A stretch of DNA of 64,000 nt from NCBI GenBank assembly GCA_027625915.1, contig JANTQA010000016.1, positions 1,121,001 to 1,185,000 on the forward strand, given 5' to 3'. The notes under the pieces are model-generated. The model ran no database searches. It worked only from the letters and a program-made list of their open reading frames with translations, and was not told the DNA's origin. This DNA comes from Anaeramoeba flamelloides. Taxonomy: Eukaryota; Metamonada; Anaeramoebidae. This document shows positions 10,927 through 22,180 of the stretch, piece after piece. Position 1 is the stretch's first letter. Each line of letters begins with the position of its first letter. The translations under genes and the position numbers were made by a program.

Positions 10927-13900
10927 ATGAAGTTAACAACACTTCTAACTGTAAACAATTTCCTTTTCCTTTTCCTTTTCCTTTTTCTTTTTCTTTTTCT
11001 TTTTCCTTATGTTTGTGTTTTGTGCTTGTTTTTTTTTTAGTTTTTATTATCTTATATTTTTATTCCAAAAAAATCGTCCCAAATTCCTTTTTTTTTTTTA
11101 TTTGCAAACACTTTTCTTTTCAACTTTCTCTTATTATTTAATACAATGATCTCTGAGAAATAATCTCGTTTTGTTCAGATTATTTTTTTTTTTAACTTGT
11201 ACTTTTTTTCACAAAACAAACCTAATCAGGTAAAGAATCCAAAAATAAACATTTTTCAAAAAATTTATAAAACTCAAAAAAAACAAAACATACCAAAAAA
11301 ATAGTTTATTATTGTATTTGTAACAATATTTTCTGAATCATATGTACCAACTGATGATTACTCTGATGCATTTCAAATCACTTTAACCAAAGTTGACCAA
11401 GTTTGGGGCGAAGGGTACACGGGAGAAGGCCAATCGATTTCCTTTGTGACTGATTCTGTTCGAGGAGACCATCAAGCGATTGCTGAGAATTTTGACCAAT
11501 CGGGCTCGAACAACTACTGCGAGGTTGATACAACATACCCATATGCTGAATCTGAAGTGCTTTCTCTGGGTACATATCTAGCAAGCGTTGCAGCAGGGAG
11601 TGGTGATGATTCCTACTGTAGTGTAGGTGTGGCACCAAAGGCCACAATCTATGGGCAAAGGGTATCCTGTTCAAGCGCAACAATAGCAAGTCTGATCGCC
11701 GCCTTATCTGACACTCTCACAGGTCAGCCTGTCTCGGTGTACCAAATTTCGATCATACCAACAACGTGCTTTCCCATTTTTGGATGCAGTTACTCTGCCC
11801 AAAGTGAATTTGTTATCTCACAAATTACTACCAACACAAGATATGGAAGAAATGGTTATGGTAATGTACACATAATTCCGGTGGGGGACCTATATACCTT
11901 GGGGTCCAATGTGAATTTTGCATCCTATGTAAAGCTTCCCGAGGTGATCGCTGTCGGATCGGTCTCCGAAACAATGAAACATAGCTTTTTCAGTAACAGC
12001 GGTTATGCGCTTACAGTGACAGCACCGGGCGGTGGCGTGGACATCACAGGGTTCTCATTTTCTGTAATCAATGGTGCCGATTCGAGCAGCGAAACTTCGT
12101 GTATATATAAAAGGGGGACACAACCAGCTGCATCCGTTGTTTCCGGTATCGTAGCCATGATCTTGGAGGCGCGACCAACTTTAACGCCATGGGACATACA
12201 GAGCATTTTAATTGAAACCACACAAAAGGTTGACGTTGAAAACGATGGTTGGGCAACCAATGGCGCGGGTTTTTCATATAACCCACTTTATGGATTCGGT
12301 GTTGTCAACGCCAAGTCAGCTCTTGACAAAGCCTTAACATTTGAAACCCTCTATCACACAGTCGTTACTGACAAAACAACAGTTTTCACTGCAGCTACTG
12401 TTTTATCCGTGACCACAATTCCCGACAATGATGAAGACGGACTTGAAATTGAAATGACCTTTGAAACCGACATGGTCATCCATGGTGCCGTAGTCTTCAG
12501 GGTCTCCATTACACATTCGTGTATTGGCGACATTGGCATTGAAGTCTGGTCACCAAGCGGAACATATGCAGAACTCGTTTCAACGCATACAGATACAAAC
12601 AGCAACTTGGACGCTTATCCATTGACTGCAAGGAACTTCTATAAAGAAAATGCCAAGGGTGTCTGGAAGATGAAATTTACAGACGGAAAGGCATCGAATG
12701 AGGGGAAATTGGTTTCTGTCACCCTCGAAGTCACAGGCGTGCTTGGCGATTATGGTGATTGTCAGCTGGACACCGACTGTAATGGGCCCGAGGGCGGAAC
12801 CTGTACAACTTCCCATGAATGCGAATGTAATGAAGGATACAGCGGCACCAATTGCGAAGTGGAGAAGTGTCCCGAAGATCAATGTAACGGGCATGGAACA
12901 TGCAATAAGACTGACGGATCTTGTACATGTGACACAGGGTATGCCGGCGAAACCTGCGCAACACAGCTTTGCCCAACGGACAAATGTGGCGACCACGGCA
13001 CATGCGATTTAAGTGACGGTACCTGTTATTGCGATGAAGGCTGGAACGGCGACAGCTGTGGAAATGAACTGTGCCCAACGGACAAATGCGGCGACCACGG
13101 CACATGTAACACAACAACGGGTGAGTGTGCCTGTGACGAGGGATACTCTGGCGACAGCTGTGAAACAAACACCTGCTCAGAAACGACATGCGCCAATGGA
13201 GGATCATGCGATCCAGATACCGGCGACTGTGTTTGTGAAGATGGATGGATTGGTGACACATGCGAAGAAGAATCGTGCCCCGAGGACAAATGTAAAAACA
13301 ACGGCTTTTGTGACACAAAGACAGGCATCTGTAGTTGTGATACAGGATGGATCGGAGACACATGTGAAGAAGAAGCCTGCCCCGTTGACAAATGTCTCAA
13401 CGGTGGTACCTGTAGCGAGACAACCGGGGAGTGTAGCTGTATTGAGATCTGGACAGGCGAATATTGCACAGAAAAGAAATGCCAGGACGATTCCTGTAAT
13501 TATCGTGGTGAATGTGACATTTACACAGGCGAATGTGACTGTAATGAAGGGTGGGAAGGTGATGAATGTGAAATAGAAATTTGCCCAATTAATATCTGCG
13601 AGCCAAATGGCGAATGTAGTTACGATGATGGTCTTTGTCATTGTGATGATGGATTTAGTGGAGACTACTGTCAAAACGATCTTTGTGAAATTGAATACAA
13701 TAGCTGTAACGAAGCAAACAGCGGTGGTAGCTGTAATTACACTGGCACTGTGGGTCACTGTGACTGTAACACGGACTGGAGCGGACCCTCTTGTGAAGTC
13801 GATGGAAGATCACTATGTACAACTGATGATGAATGCCTCAATGGCGGTGTATGCTTAGACGAACAATGCGATTGTGCAGACGGATGGGAAGGTGACTATT

Positions 13901-14292
13901 GTGATGACGACTCATGTGGCCACACACAATGTAACTCAAACGGAATTTGTTTGGACGATGGTACCTGTCAATGTTATCCCGGTTGGGAGGATCTGGACTG
14001 TACCCTTAACATCTGTCTTGAAGATATGTACAATTGTTCAGGCGAATATGGACGTGGTGAATGCGCATTTGATGAAAACGACGAAGTGTATTGTGAATGT
14101 TACGAAGAAGTGGGTTATACGGGTACATTCTGCCATATCGCTCCTTCGGTGACACCTTCGCCTTCACCCTCACCTTCAGCAGAACCAGAGCCAAGCATAG
14201 GAATCACTGGTGATGGTAACAGTGCTGCGGGTACTTTGAAATTGACTTTCTTAGTTTTATTATCTTCTCTATTCTTGATACTTTTTAATTAG
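10927..14292 (+). CDS. Secreted/GPI-type protein: inactive S8 protease domain, P domain, EGF repeats
   Basis: The model joins 10927-10950 and 11305-14292 (1003 residues). Exon 1 gives MKLTTLLT and exon 2 continues FIIVFVTIFS, making a clear signal peptide; the intron (GTAAAC...ATAG, phase 0) is needed because exon 2 has no ATG. Residues about 45-345 are a subtilisin/kexin domain: GEGYTGEG precedes the catalytic Asp region (TDS, D58), but the HGT motif reads LGT (L96) and the GTS motif reads GTQ (Q281). His and Ser are therefore both replaced and the domain is probably a pseudoprotease. Residues about 350-487 resemble the convertase P domain (THSCIGDIGIEVWSPSGT). Residues about 490-955 hold roughly 13 EGF/teneurin-like repeats (CPxDKCxxHGTCxxxxGxCxCxxGWxGDxC). 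A Ser/Pro stretch and a hydrophobic C-terminus with no cytoplasmic tail suggest a GPI anchor. Base composition is far richer in G+C than that of neighbouring genes. Confidence 0.9.
10951..11304 (+). other. Intron 1 of the EGF-repeat gene
   Basis: The 354-nt intron begins GTAAAC and ends AATAG, with phase 0 on both sides. It splits the signal peptide after eight residues. Near its 5' end it carries a CCTTTT-type pyrimidine repeat (about 10960-11008). The splice sites are inferred from phase and signal-peptide continuity, not from transcripts. Confidence 0.75.
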
Positions 14293-14777
14293 TTAAGCCC
14301 TTGACACTTGATTTTGTTTTTTTTTTTTTCAATCCTTTTGTTTTTAATACCCTTTTTCAATTTTTCTTCTCTTTTTTCTTTTTTTCTTCTTTCTTCTTTC
14401 TACTTTTCAATTTCATCTTTTTCAAAAAAAAAACAATATTTTTCGAATCCAAGAAGGACCTTTTTAAAACGTGCTCCAACAAAGTTTTAATAATCCTTCT
14501 TAATATTTTGATTTGAATTTATCAAGTTTTGTGTTGTGTATTTTTTACTACTTTTTTTGAATCATTTTTCAAAAATATCCTTACTAATTTGAGAAATTTT
14601 TTTTTATTTTTTTTATTGTGACTTTATTAATTTTTTATTTTTCTTTTTGAACCATTTGATCACAAATTTTGTTGTGTCATTTTTATCAATTTAATAATAA
14701 ATAATTAAAAAAAAATTTTTTTTTTTTTTATTTGTGCTTTTTTAAACAAGTAAACATATTTATAAAATAGTTAATTA
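14293..14777. other. T-rich 3' flank of the EGF-repeat gene
   Basis: Long T and TTTC tracts follow the TAG stop, as expected for a 3' UTR and terminator region in this genome. The apparent F-rich frames at 14301-14516 are translations of the T tracts. No gene is seen. Confidence 0.5.
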
Positions 14778-16090
14778 CAGTCTTTCCAAGTCTACCATAA
14801 AATTTTAAATAAAACAGATTTAAGTTTTCTATTCTTATTTTCTATTTTCAAAAAATTCGGAAATAAGAGTTATTATTCAAAAAAAAATTTCAATAAATGA
14901 GTTATTACCATTGTGAAAAAAATTTGGGTCATTAAAAAAAATTGGGTCATTCAAAAATTTGTTTTCGTTTTTTAAATAGTAAATATTAGCAAAATGATTT
15001 TTGATCAAAGTAAAATTTTATGAACAAATTTTACATTTAAGAAAAATCAAAGTCACTATCAATAATAATTTTCAGAAGTAAAATTAAATTGTTGCATTTT
15101 AACCTTTTGGAATTACTGTGGAACTCTAAAAAACAAAAATTTACATTTAATTGTAAACTTTACTAAAAATGTTGAATTTTTTTTATTAGATTACATTCCA
15201 AGATCAAGTTAATCATTGTTTGGGAAGACCAAAAATTAATAACAGTTTTAAATTAAGGTTTTTCTATCGGGATTTACAGAATTTAAATGGTTTCTAAAAT
15301 CATGATATTTCGTTATTTTGAAGTTTTGATTGTAAAAATTAGTGGAAAACAACCTCTTTGGAAAAAACAGCTTTTTTGGAAGATTTTATTATTCAATTTG
15401 GTTTAAAAGGATATTTAAGATTAACCGTGATAAATTTGCGTTCATTAACAATGATAAATATCTTATTGAATTAAGAGATTTTAATATTTTCGATTAAATA
15501 GTTCTCTTATTTTTAGTAAAGTTAATAATTAAAAATAAATTTTTGTATTTTTGGAGTTCCACAGTAATTTCAAAAGGTTAAAATGCAACAATTTAATTTT
15601 ACTTCTGAAAATTATTATTGATAGTGACTTTGATTTTTCTTAAATGTAAAATTTGTTCATAAAATTTTACTTTGATCAAAAATCATTTTGCTAATATTTA
15701 TTATTTAAAAAACGAAAACAAATTTTTGACTGACCCAATTTTTTTTAATGACCCAAATTTTTTTCACAATGGTTATTCAAATTTTGAAACATAAAAATAA
15801 AAAATTTGAAGATTCATGAATCACTTGAAAATATTGTTCAAAAAAGGTTAATTTTGTAAGATCTGTCAATATTGATATTTTTTTGGGGCTCTTTTGGACT
15901 GACAATTTTTAAGTTTCAAGTGATCTTGAATTTTTTTTTTGATGTTTTTCAAAATTTGAATAATAGCTCATTTATTGAAATTTTTTTTTGAATAATAACT
16001 CTTATTTCCGAATTTTTTGAAAATAGAATATCAGAATAGAAAAATCAATTGTGTTTTATTTAAAATTTTATGGTAGACTTGGAACGGCTG
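14778..16090. mobile_element. 1.3-kb long-inverted-repeat DNA transposon relic, CAGTCTTTCC ends
   Basis: TA flanks both ends (14776-14777 and 16091-16092). The left arm starts CAGTCTTTCCAAGTCTACC and the right arm ends GGTAGACTTGGAACGGCTG. The arms stay complementary for about 390 bp (14778-15168 against 15512-16090), the right arm being longer because a second element is inserted at 15776-15960. The middle of about 340 bp has no open frame, so this is a non-autonomous Tc1/mariner-like element. Arm identity is high but not perfect. Confidence 0.85.
15776..15960. mobile_element. Nested palindromic MITE (TTCAAATTTTGAAA ends)
   Basis: The 185-bp palindrome lies inside the right arm of the 1.3-kb element. 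Its ends are TTCAAATTTTGAAA and the complement, with inner arms containing ATCACTTGAAA and TTTCAAGTGAT. TA flanks both sides (15774-15775 and 15961-15962). The left arm of the host element shows the uninterrupted sequence, confirming the insertion. Confidence 0.8.
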
Positions 16091-17808
16091 TAATTATTTT
16101 TTTTTATTAAATCAAAACCATTGTCAAATAAAAAAATTTTTTTTTATTTTTTTTTTTTAAAATCCAAAGAATTTTATTTTTTAATTTGAATCAAAGCGTT
16201 AAAGTCTTCTCAAAAAAAAAAAATGAGATTAATATTCTTTTTAACAATAAACATTTATTTTTTCGTTTAAAAAATTTTATTATCAAGAATGAAAAAGTAA
16301 TACTGTGTATATATGTTAAAGTTATTACTTGAAAACCAATTTATTATCAATTCCATCTAAATATCGACTAGTTTATGAGAATTTCAAATCTTCTCATTTT
16401 GAATACAACATATATTACTAATTTAGAATTAGTACAACATGAAAATGAATGAATTGATGAGGGATAAATAAAATTCAAAAAGTTAGTCAAACTATTGGTA
16501 TTCAAGGTTTTTGTGATTTTCTTTATTTAAAAAGAAAGGAATAATATTATTTCTACTTTTTTTTTTTGATTTTAAGTGAGGTTTTTAAAGGAACTCCAAT
16601 TTTTTTAAGGACTATAAATATTTTGTAATCTGCGGGGAAGGAAATTTCAATATATTTATTAGTAAACATGATTTAAAAAAAAATGCCAATTAAAGGGGAT
16701 GAAAACAATTATTGATCATTACTTAATCTAAAACCCTTAAATGTCAAAAACCTGAATGAATACAAATTTTTTTATAATAAATTAAAAATATTGATAACAA
16801 TTCAAAAATTTATTACATTTTTACGAATCAATACTGCCTTACAAACAGTACCGTGAAAACTTAAATGAAATAGAAAATTTTTTTCTATTATAAAAATGTA
16901 TTATGTATAACAAACTAGAAAATGGTTCTGAAAGCTCATCAGATAATAGAAATTTTATAATTGATATATATATGTGTGTGTTTTGGATTTTTTTGTTTTG
17001 TTGTATTGACAAATAAATTCTTAAAAAACATATTTTAGTGTGGATTTTCAATTTCCAAAATTGGAAAAATCGTCAAGTTTAATCAATTTTAAAACATTAA
17101 TTGAAAATTACTTTCATGTTTCCATGGTTTCTGTGATTTCTTTTCTTTTGAATTTGAATTGTTGTTTTTATTTTTGTAATTTATTTACAAAATAAAATTC
17201 AACTTGAACAAAGCGAAATTGAAAATTTTAATCTCGTGAGATGATTGAAATTGAATTTTCTCTTTATAAAATATATTTTTATAATATACAACCAATTTCA
17301 ATGTCTTATAAAACTTCCAAGGATTCGTTGAAAAGGATGTATATAAATAATCTACAAGTCATTGCTGTTCTAATTGTGGTAATACGAGTTTACTTCTAAA
17401 TGTGACAAATTTATTTTCATAATTGTTTAATTGCAAAATATGTTATTTTATCACTACTAACAACTATTTCGTCAATAAATACTTTTTTACAAGTACTTTT
17501 TTTTATTGACTAAAAGTTCTGGGTTTCTCAAAAGGTACTGTTTTATCAGTTTATTAATATGAGAAAATGACAAAAAAGAGAAAACCTCGAATTTCTAGAT
17601 TTGAATAAACACATGTAATTAACCCCATTACAACTCGACTTCTTTGACTGTAAACTTGTTTATAAATTCTTTCAACTAAAAGATTTTTAGTGTTTTTTGG
17701 TTCTTTGTTACACAAAAGAATATAAAAATAAATCAAAACAGAAATAAAAAATCCAACAAAAATAAAAATATGTTGCTCGATTATTAAGTCTTTGTTTGAA
17801 TATTATTT
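16091..17808. other. AT-rich intergenic stretch, no gene seen
   Basis: The stretch lies between the 1.3-kb transposon relic and the 3' end of the minus-strand U2SURP-like gene. Only short random frames occur (such as 16839-17051 and 17554-17736, minus). No RNA gene or repeat family is recognised. Confidence 0.55.
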
Positions 17809-18853
17809 CTATTCCAAAAATATATCTTTTAATGATTTACACAAATATTGTGTTAACATATTTTTGGAATTCCAAAAATCAATAACATTTAAAACCTTTT
17901 TTTCCTCCTCTCTTTTAAAGCGCTCTTGCATGTGATGAAGATATTGGTTCAAGGAACGAAAAATATTTTCAAGATGCTCCATGATTGCGGTTCTAATAAC
18001 TCTGCCCCTTTTAAGACTGTTTCTTGTGTTATACAATATATCGGAAAGGAGATATAATCGCGCAATTTTGGGTTTCAGATGCGTTTCGTTCAGAGATAAA
18101 CTTTGTGCGAGCACAACGATCAACTCCTTTGAATATTCTGCATTGTCAAAAATGAAGCCCATGGCGTCACGTATTGACTTTTTCGACATTGTAAGGTTTC
18201 GTGCAATGTAAACAAACTGGTCTCGCACCAATTCTCTTAGGTTTCCTTCTTCAACCAAGCCCATTCTACTCATATTGGTAAGAGAAAATGATTCGTTTTC
18301 GTCGTCATCCTCTTTATTGTTGAAATTGTCTTGGAAACTGTTGTTGTTGTTGTTGTTGTTTTTTAATTCGATATCCATTTGATTTTTCAGATTTTTCTGA
18401 TTTTTCATTTCTTCAAATTGTCTTTTACAGTTCTGAAATCTTTCCTCCATATTTTGTAATGTTCTTGGATAAAAATTATCTCTTGCCCATTCGACTTTTA
18501 ATCTTGATCCTAAAATATATTTGCCATTGAAAAATTTTATTGCTTGCTCTCCTTCCTTTGGATCAGTAAATATACAATACCCTAGATTATGCCCACTTTC
18601 CTTTTCAACAATTGCCAAGTCAGAGCAAACTCCAAATTGCGAGGTCATCTTCATTAAAGATGACTCGTCAACTGATGGTGGTAAACCCATCATAAAAACA
18701 ACTCTCTCATACCAATGCGGTATTATACTTGACCTATGCTTTTTTAGCCGTGATTTCGTATTGGTTTGATTAAGTGGAAATTTTGGTGGAAATTTAGGTG
18801 AGTTTTGGTTTGAGAAGAGATTATTAGTATTTTGGAGTTGTTGGTTTCTAATG

Positions 18854-18884
<31 letters not shown>

Positions 18885-20484
18885 GAGTGAATTGTTTTTC
18901 AGGGTTTTGTTGTTGTTGTTGTGGGAATTGCTGTTGGTTTTGTATTTGTTGTTGCTGTTGTTTTCTTTGATTAAAAGGAAGAATGTGTTGGCTTTGTTGA
19001 TGATAATTATAATTATTTTGATTGTTATTAATAAATTTTGGATCCTGGTTAATTGGAAACTGCTGTTGCTGTTGCTGTTGTTGTGGATATTGTTGTCGTC
19101 GCCGCTGCTGCTGCTGCTGCTGTTGTTGTTGTGGTTGTTATTGCGTTTGTTGTTGTGGAGTGAATTGTTTTTCAGGGTTTTGTTGTTGTTGTTGTTGTGG
19201 GAATTGCTGTTGGTTTTGTTGATTAAAATTATTATTTTGTATTTGAAAATAGTTTGGACGATTTGGATTAAAATTTTGATTTTTATTCATTAAATTTGGA
19301 TCCTGGTTTATTGAAAATTGCTGTTGCTGTTGCTGTTGATGTTGGAATTGCTGTTGTTTTGGTTGATTTTTTTGATGATATCTCTTTTGTTGATTTGGAT
19401 AACTATTAACTTGATTGGATTCGTTCCATTGGTTTTGTTGATTATTTCGGAAGTTCCTGTGATTATTTCGATTATTTTGGTATGAATATGGATATTGATT
19501 TTGGTTTTGGTTATGATAATACCCTTCTTCCCTATTTCTATTTCTATTTTGATTATAATTTCTATTGTTATATTGTTGCTGCTGCTGTTATTGTGGATAT
19601 TGTTGTTGTTTTTGAATTTGTTGTTGTGGGTGATGTGTATTATCTTGATATTGATTTTGTTGATTTCTTTGGTTTTGTTGTTGATTTAAATTTGGAATAT
19701 TAAAATCATTATTTTTTCGTAAAGATTTATTTGAAAAATTGGGATTATTTGATTTTGTATTGAAAGAAATTTGAGATTGTTGATGATTATTAGAATTATT
19801 TTGCTTTTCGTTTATTGAATAAGTGTTTTTTTGATTCAAAAAATTTGTTTCTTTTTGCTGTTGTTGTTGCTGTTGCTGAGGAATTTGTTGTTGTTCAGAG
19901 ATTTGTTTTTTTTGTGGTGTTTGTTTTAATTGTCTTTCTAGAGGTTTTGAGTTTGGTTGTTGTTTTATTTCGTTGGTGTGTTGACCGTTTGGGTTACTTG
20001 TTGTTGCTGTTTCTGTTGTTGTTTTTTCGGTATTTAGAATTACTTTTTGTTGGAAAATCTGTTTTTCATTAATTTGTTGTTGCTGTTGATTTAGGATTTG
20101 TTGCTGTTGTTGCTGTTGTTGTTGCAAAAATTGTTGTTGTTGAGTGAATTGTTTTTCAGGGTTTTGCTGTTGCTGAGAGAATGTTGTTGAATTTGTTGTT
20201 GTTGGTAATTATTATTATATTTTTTTCTTTGATTTTCTTTTTTGGAAAAAGGAAGTTAACTTTTTGCCCTCCTCTTTTTCTGTATTTGACAACTCATCAA
20301 GATCAACACCTAAAGATTCAATTAAACTATTAATTTCTTGCTGTTCTTTGTTTTTTTCTTCTTCTAACTTCTTTTCGAACTCCATTTGCTTTCGATCTTC
20401 TTTGTTACTTGAATTGTGAAAACAAGTAGAGTGCGCTTTAAATGAGTGGTTTATAAAATTCTGTTGGAATGCAGGTTAATTCAT
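17809..20484 (-). CDS. U2SURP-like RRM-CID splicing factor with long Gln-rich region; six in-frame TAA codons
   Basis: One minus-strand frame of 892 codons runs from ATG at 20484 to TAG at 17811. Frame residues about 587-670 form an RRM (RNP2-like VVFMMGLP, RNP1-like LGYCIFTD). Residues about 745-888 form a CID domain (SIRDAMGFIFDNAEYSKEL, KIARLYLLSDILYN), closest in my memory to human U2SURP/SR140, a U2 snRNP partner. The SURP module normally between them is replaced by an acidic, Asn-rich linker. Residues about 35-90 are a charged coiled-coil-like segment (MEFEKKLEEEKNKEQQ). Residues about 90-580 are Gln/Asn-rich with the motif NPEKQFT(Q)n repeated three times. Six TAA codons interrupt the frame: 20476-20478, three consecutive at 20209-20217, 19588-19590 and 19138-19140; there are no TAG or TGA. 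The uninterrupted part, 17809-19137, has no ATG ahead of the RRM. Splicing, readthrough or gene decay are all possible. Confidence 0.7.
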
Positions 20485-21445
20485 TGTCAAAAAAAAAAAA
20501 ATTATGAAAAAAGAAAGAAAGAAATAAAGAAAGGTGGTATTATTTTTTTGATTACAGTAATAGACATATTCTCAAATCAACAAAAGAGATTTTTTTTCAA
20601 AGCTTTATTATAAATTAGACAATTCAAAAATCTACTTTCAGAATTTATTTCTTGAGAAAAAAAAAGACAAACAAGAAGAAAGAAATTAAAAAAATGAATT
20701 GTACTTGATTAAAATTTTCGATTTAGTTTTCCTCTATTGGGAAACAATTTGTTATTTTTGTTATGATGCCAAATGTTTGGGTGGGTTTCCTAACTTTAAT
20801 AAGTTGATCATTATAGTAGGGACTTTTTTTGTAGCCAAAGCAAAGTTATTATCTCATTTTATAAATTTTTAATGTTTCTTCATTCATTAATAATTCCTCT
20901 TATCTTGGAAATATTCCTGTACAAAGGTAAGATTTAAAGAGGTACATTAATATAGTTGTTGTTGATTATGAATTTTTGAGATTATTTTGATTGTGTCTAT
21001 TTAAAATTTTATGTTACTTTTTGATTTTTTTATTTATTAATAATTACTTTAAGATTTTTTGAGAAAGTTTTTAATTATACAAATAATTTTAAAAATTGAA
21101 TTTTATTTAATAAAAACTAAAAATGGTTTATATTGGATGAAATTAAGTTAATATCTAAAATAGATTATTTCAGATATCTAAGAAAAAAAATTATTGGATT
21201 TTTTTTTGATTGGTGATATGGGATTATTTTTGATAAAAAACATCTTAAATTAATATTTTGAACAACTGGTAAACCTGGCATTTTTATTCATAAAATTCTA
21301 ATAGTACTTTATCTTAATGAAATCAAATACTAAAATTTTATAAAATTTTCTATTCATTATTAAAGAATTTCCAAAAAAAAAACGAAGTTAGTGTAATAAA
21401 TTTTTCATAAAATTATTTTTGAGGAAAAATTTCATTATTTTAATA
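20485..21445. other. AT-rich intergenic stretch, no gene seen
   Basis: This is the upstream flank of the minus-strand U2SURP-like gene and would hold its promoter. No motif stands out beyond A-runs at about 20490-20530. No open frame of note. Confidence 0.5.
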
Positions 21446-21663
21446 CTATTTGTTGAAAAATAAATTGAACAAAATTTTCATTCAGCTTTTGAAAAAAGAT
21501 AATAATAAATCATGTAACATTTCAAATTTTAAAACTTAGAACAAGCCTAAAATATTCATTGTCCTTTAGAATTGGAAACTTTAGAGATTTATTATAATTA
21601 TTGGGTTTGATTTTTTTTGGTTAGCTGAATGAAAAATTTGATTTTTTATTTTACAATTAAAAG
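21446..21663. mobile_element. MITE with CTATTTGTTG ends, copy 1
   Basis: The 218-bp element has TA at both flanks (21444-21445 and 21664-21665). The left end CTATTTGTTG...CAAAATTTTCATTCAGC is mirrored at the right by GCTGAATGAAAAATTTG...CAATTAAAAG. A second copy in reverse orientation lies at 63458-63680 and matches along its whole length. Confidence 0.8.
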
Positions 21664-22180
21664 TAATTGGTATCTCTTTAACTTACTAAAATCTAATATC
21701 ATCAAATATGGCATAAATAATTTTCACAAGTAATTCCAATAACATCTTTTATGAAGTGAAAAACTTTTAAATCTTATTGATAATATAACTTCTTATCTTT
21801 AGGATTATACAGATTTGTTGAGAGTTGTAATTACTTTACAAAATTCAATCAGAGTTATTGTCTTTAAAGAATGTTAAATCAAGATATCTTGTTCAAATAT
21901 AATTTGGTTTTTTTTTTTTTGAAAAACTTTAATTTTGGGTAAAAACACATTAAAAGCAAGATATTCAAAATTTGTTTGAAAAGATTGAAGTTACCAATTG
22001 TCCTATTGAGCTGATAATAAACTTTATTTTAAAGTATTATGAGTTTAAGGTAAGGGTATAAAGGTGCTTCAAAACATTATGTTCTGAAAGTTCAGGAAGA
22101 GCTCAATTAAATTAATTTCAAATTTGTCTTTTATTGTTATGAATATTCAAGAAGTTTATTGGTAAAGAGTTGTTGCTTTA

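Noticed and set aside
12731-13758. Long minus-strand frames opposite the EGF repeats
   Set aside because: They are shadows created by the repetitive Cys/Gly codons of the real plus-strand gene.
18832-20072. Plus-strand frames rich in L, C and V opposite the Gln-rich region
   Set aside because: They are the reverse reading of CAA/CAG repeats; the minus-strand frame carries the RRM and CID.
20175-20245. Intron removing the triple TAA of the U2SURP-like gene (GTTAAC to CTCTCAG)
   Set aside because: Splicing there would shift into an Asn frame that does not lead to the RRM, and no comparable introns remove the TAA codons at 19588 and 19138.
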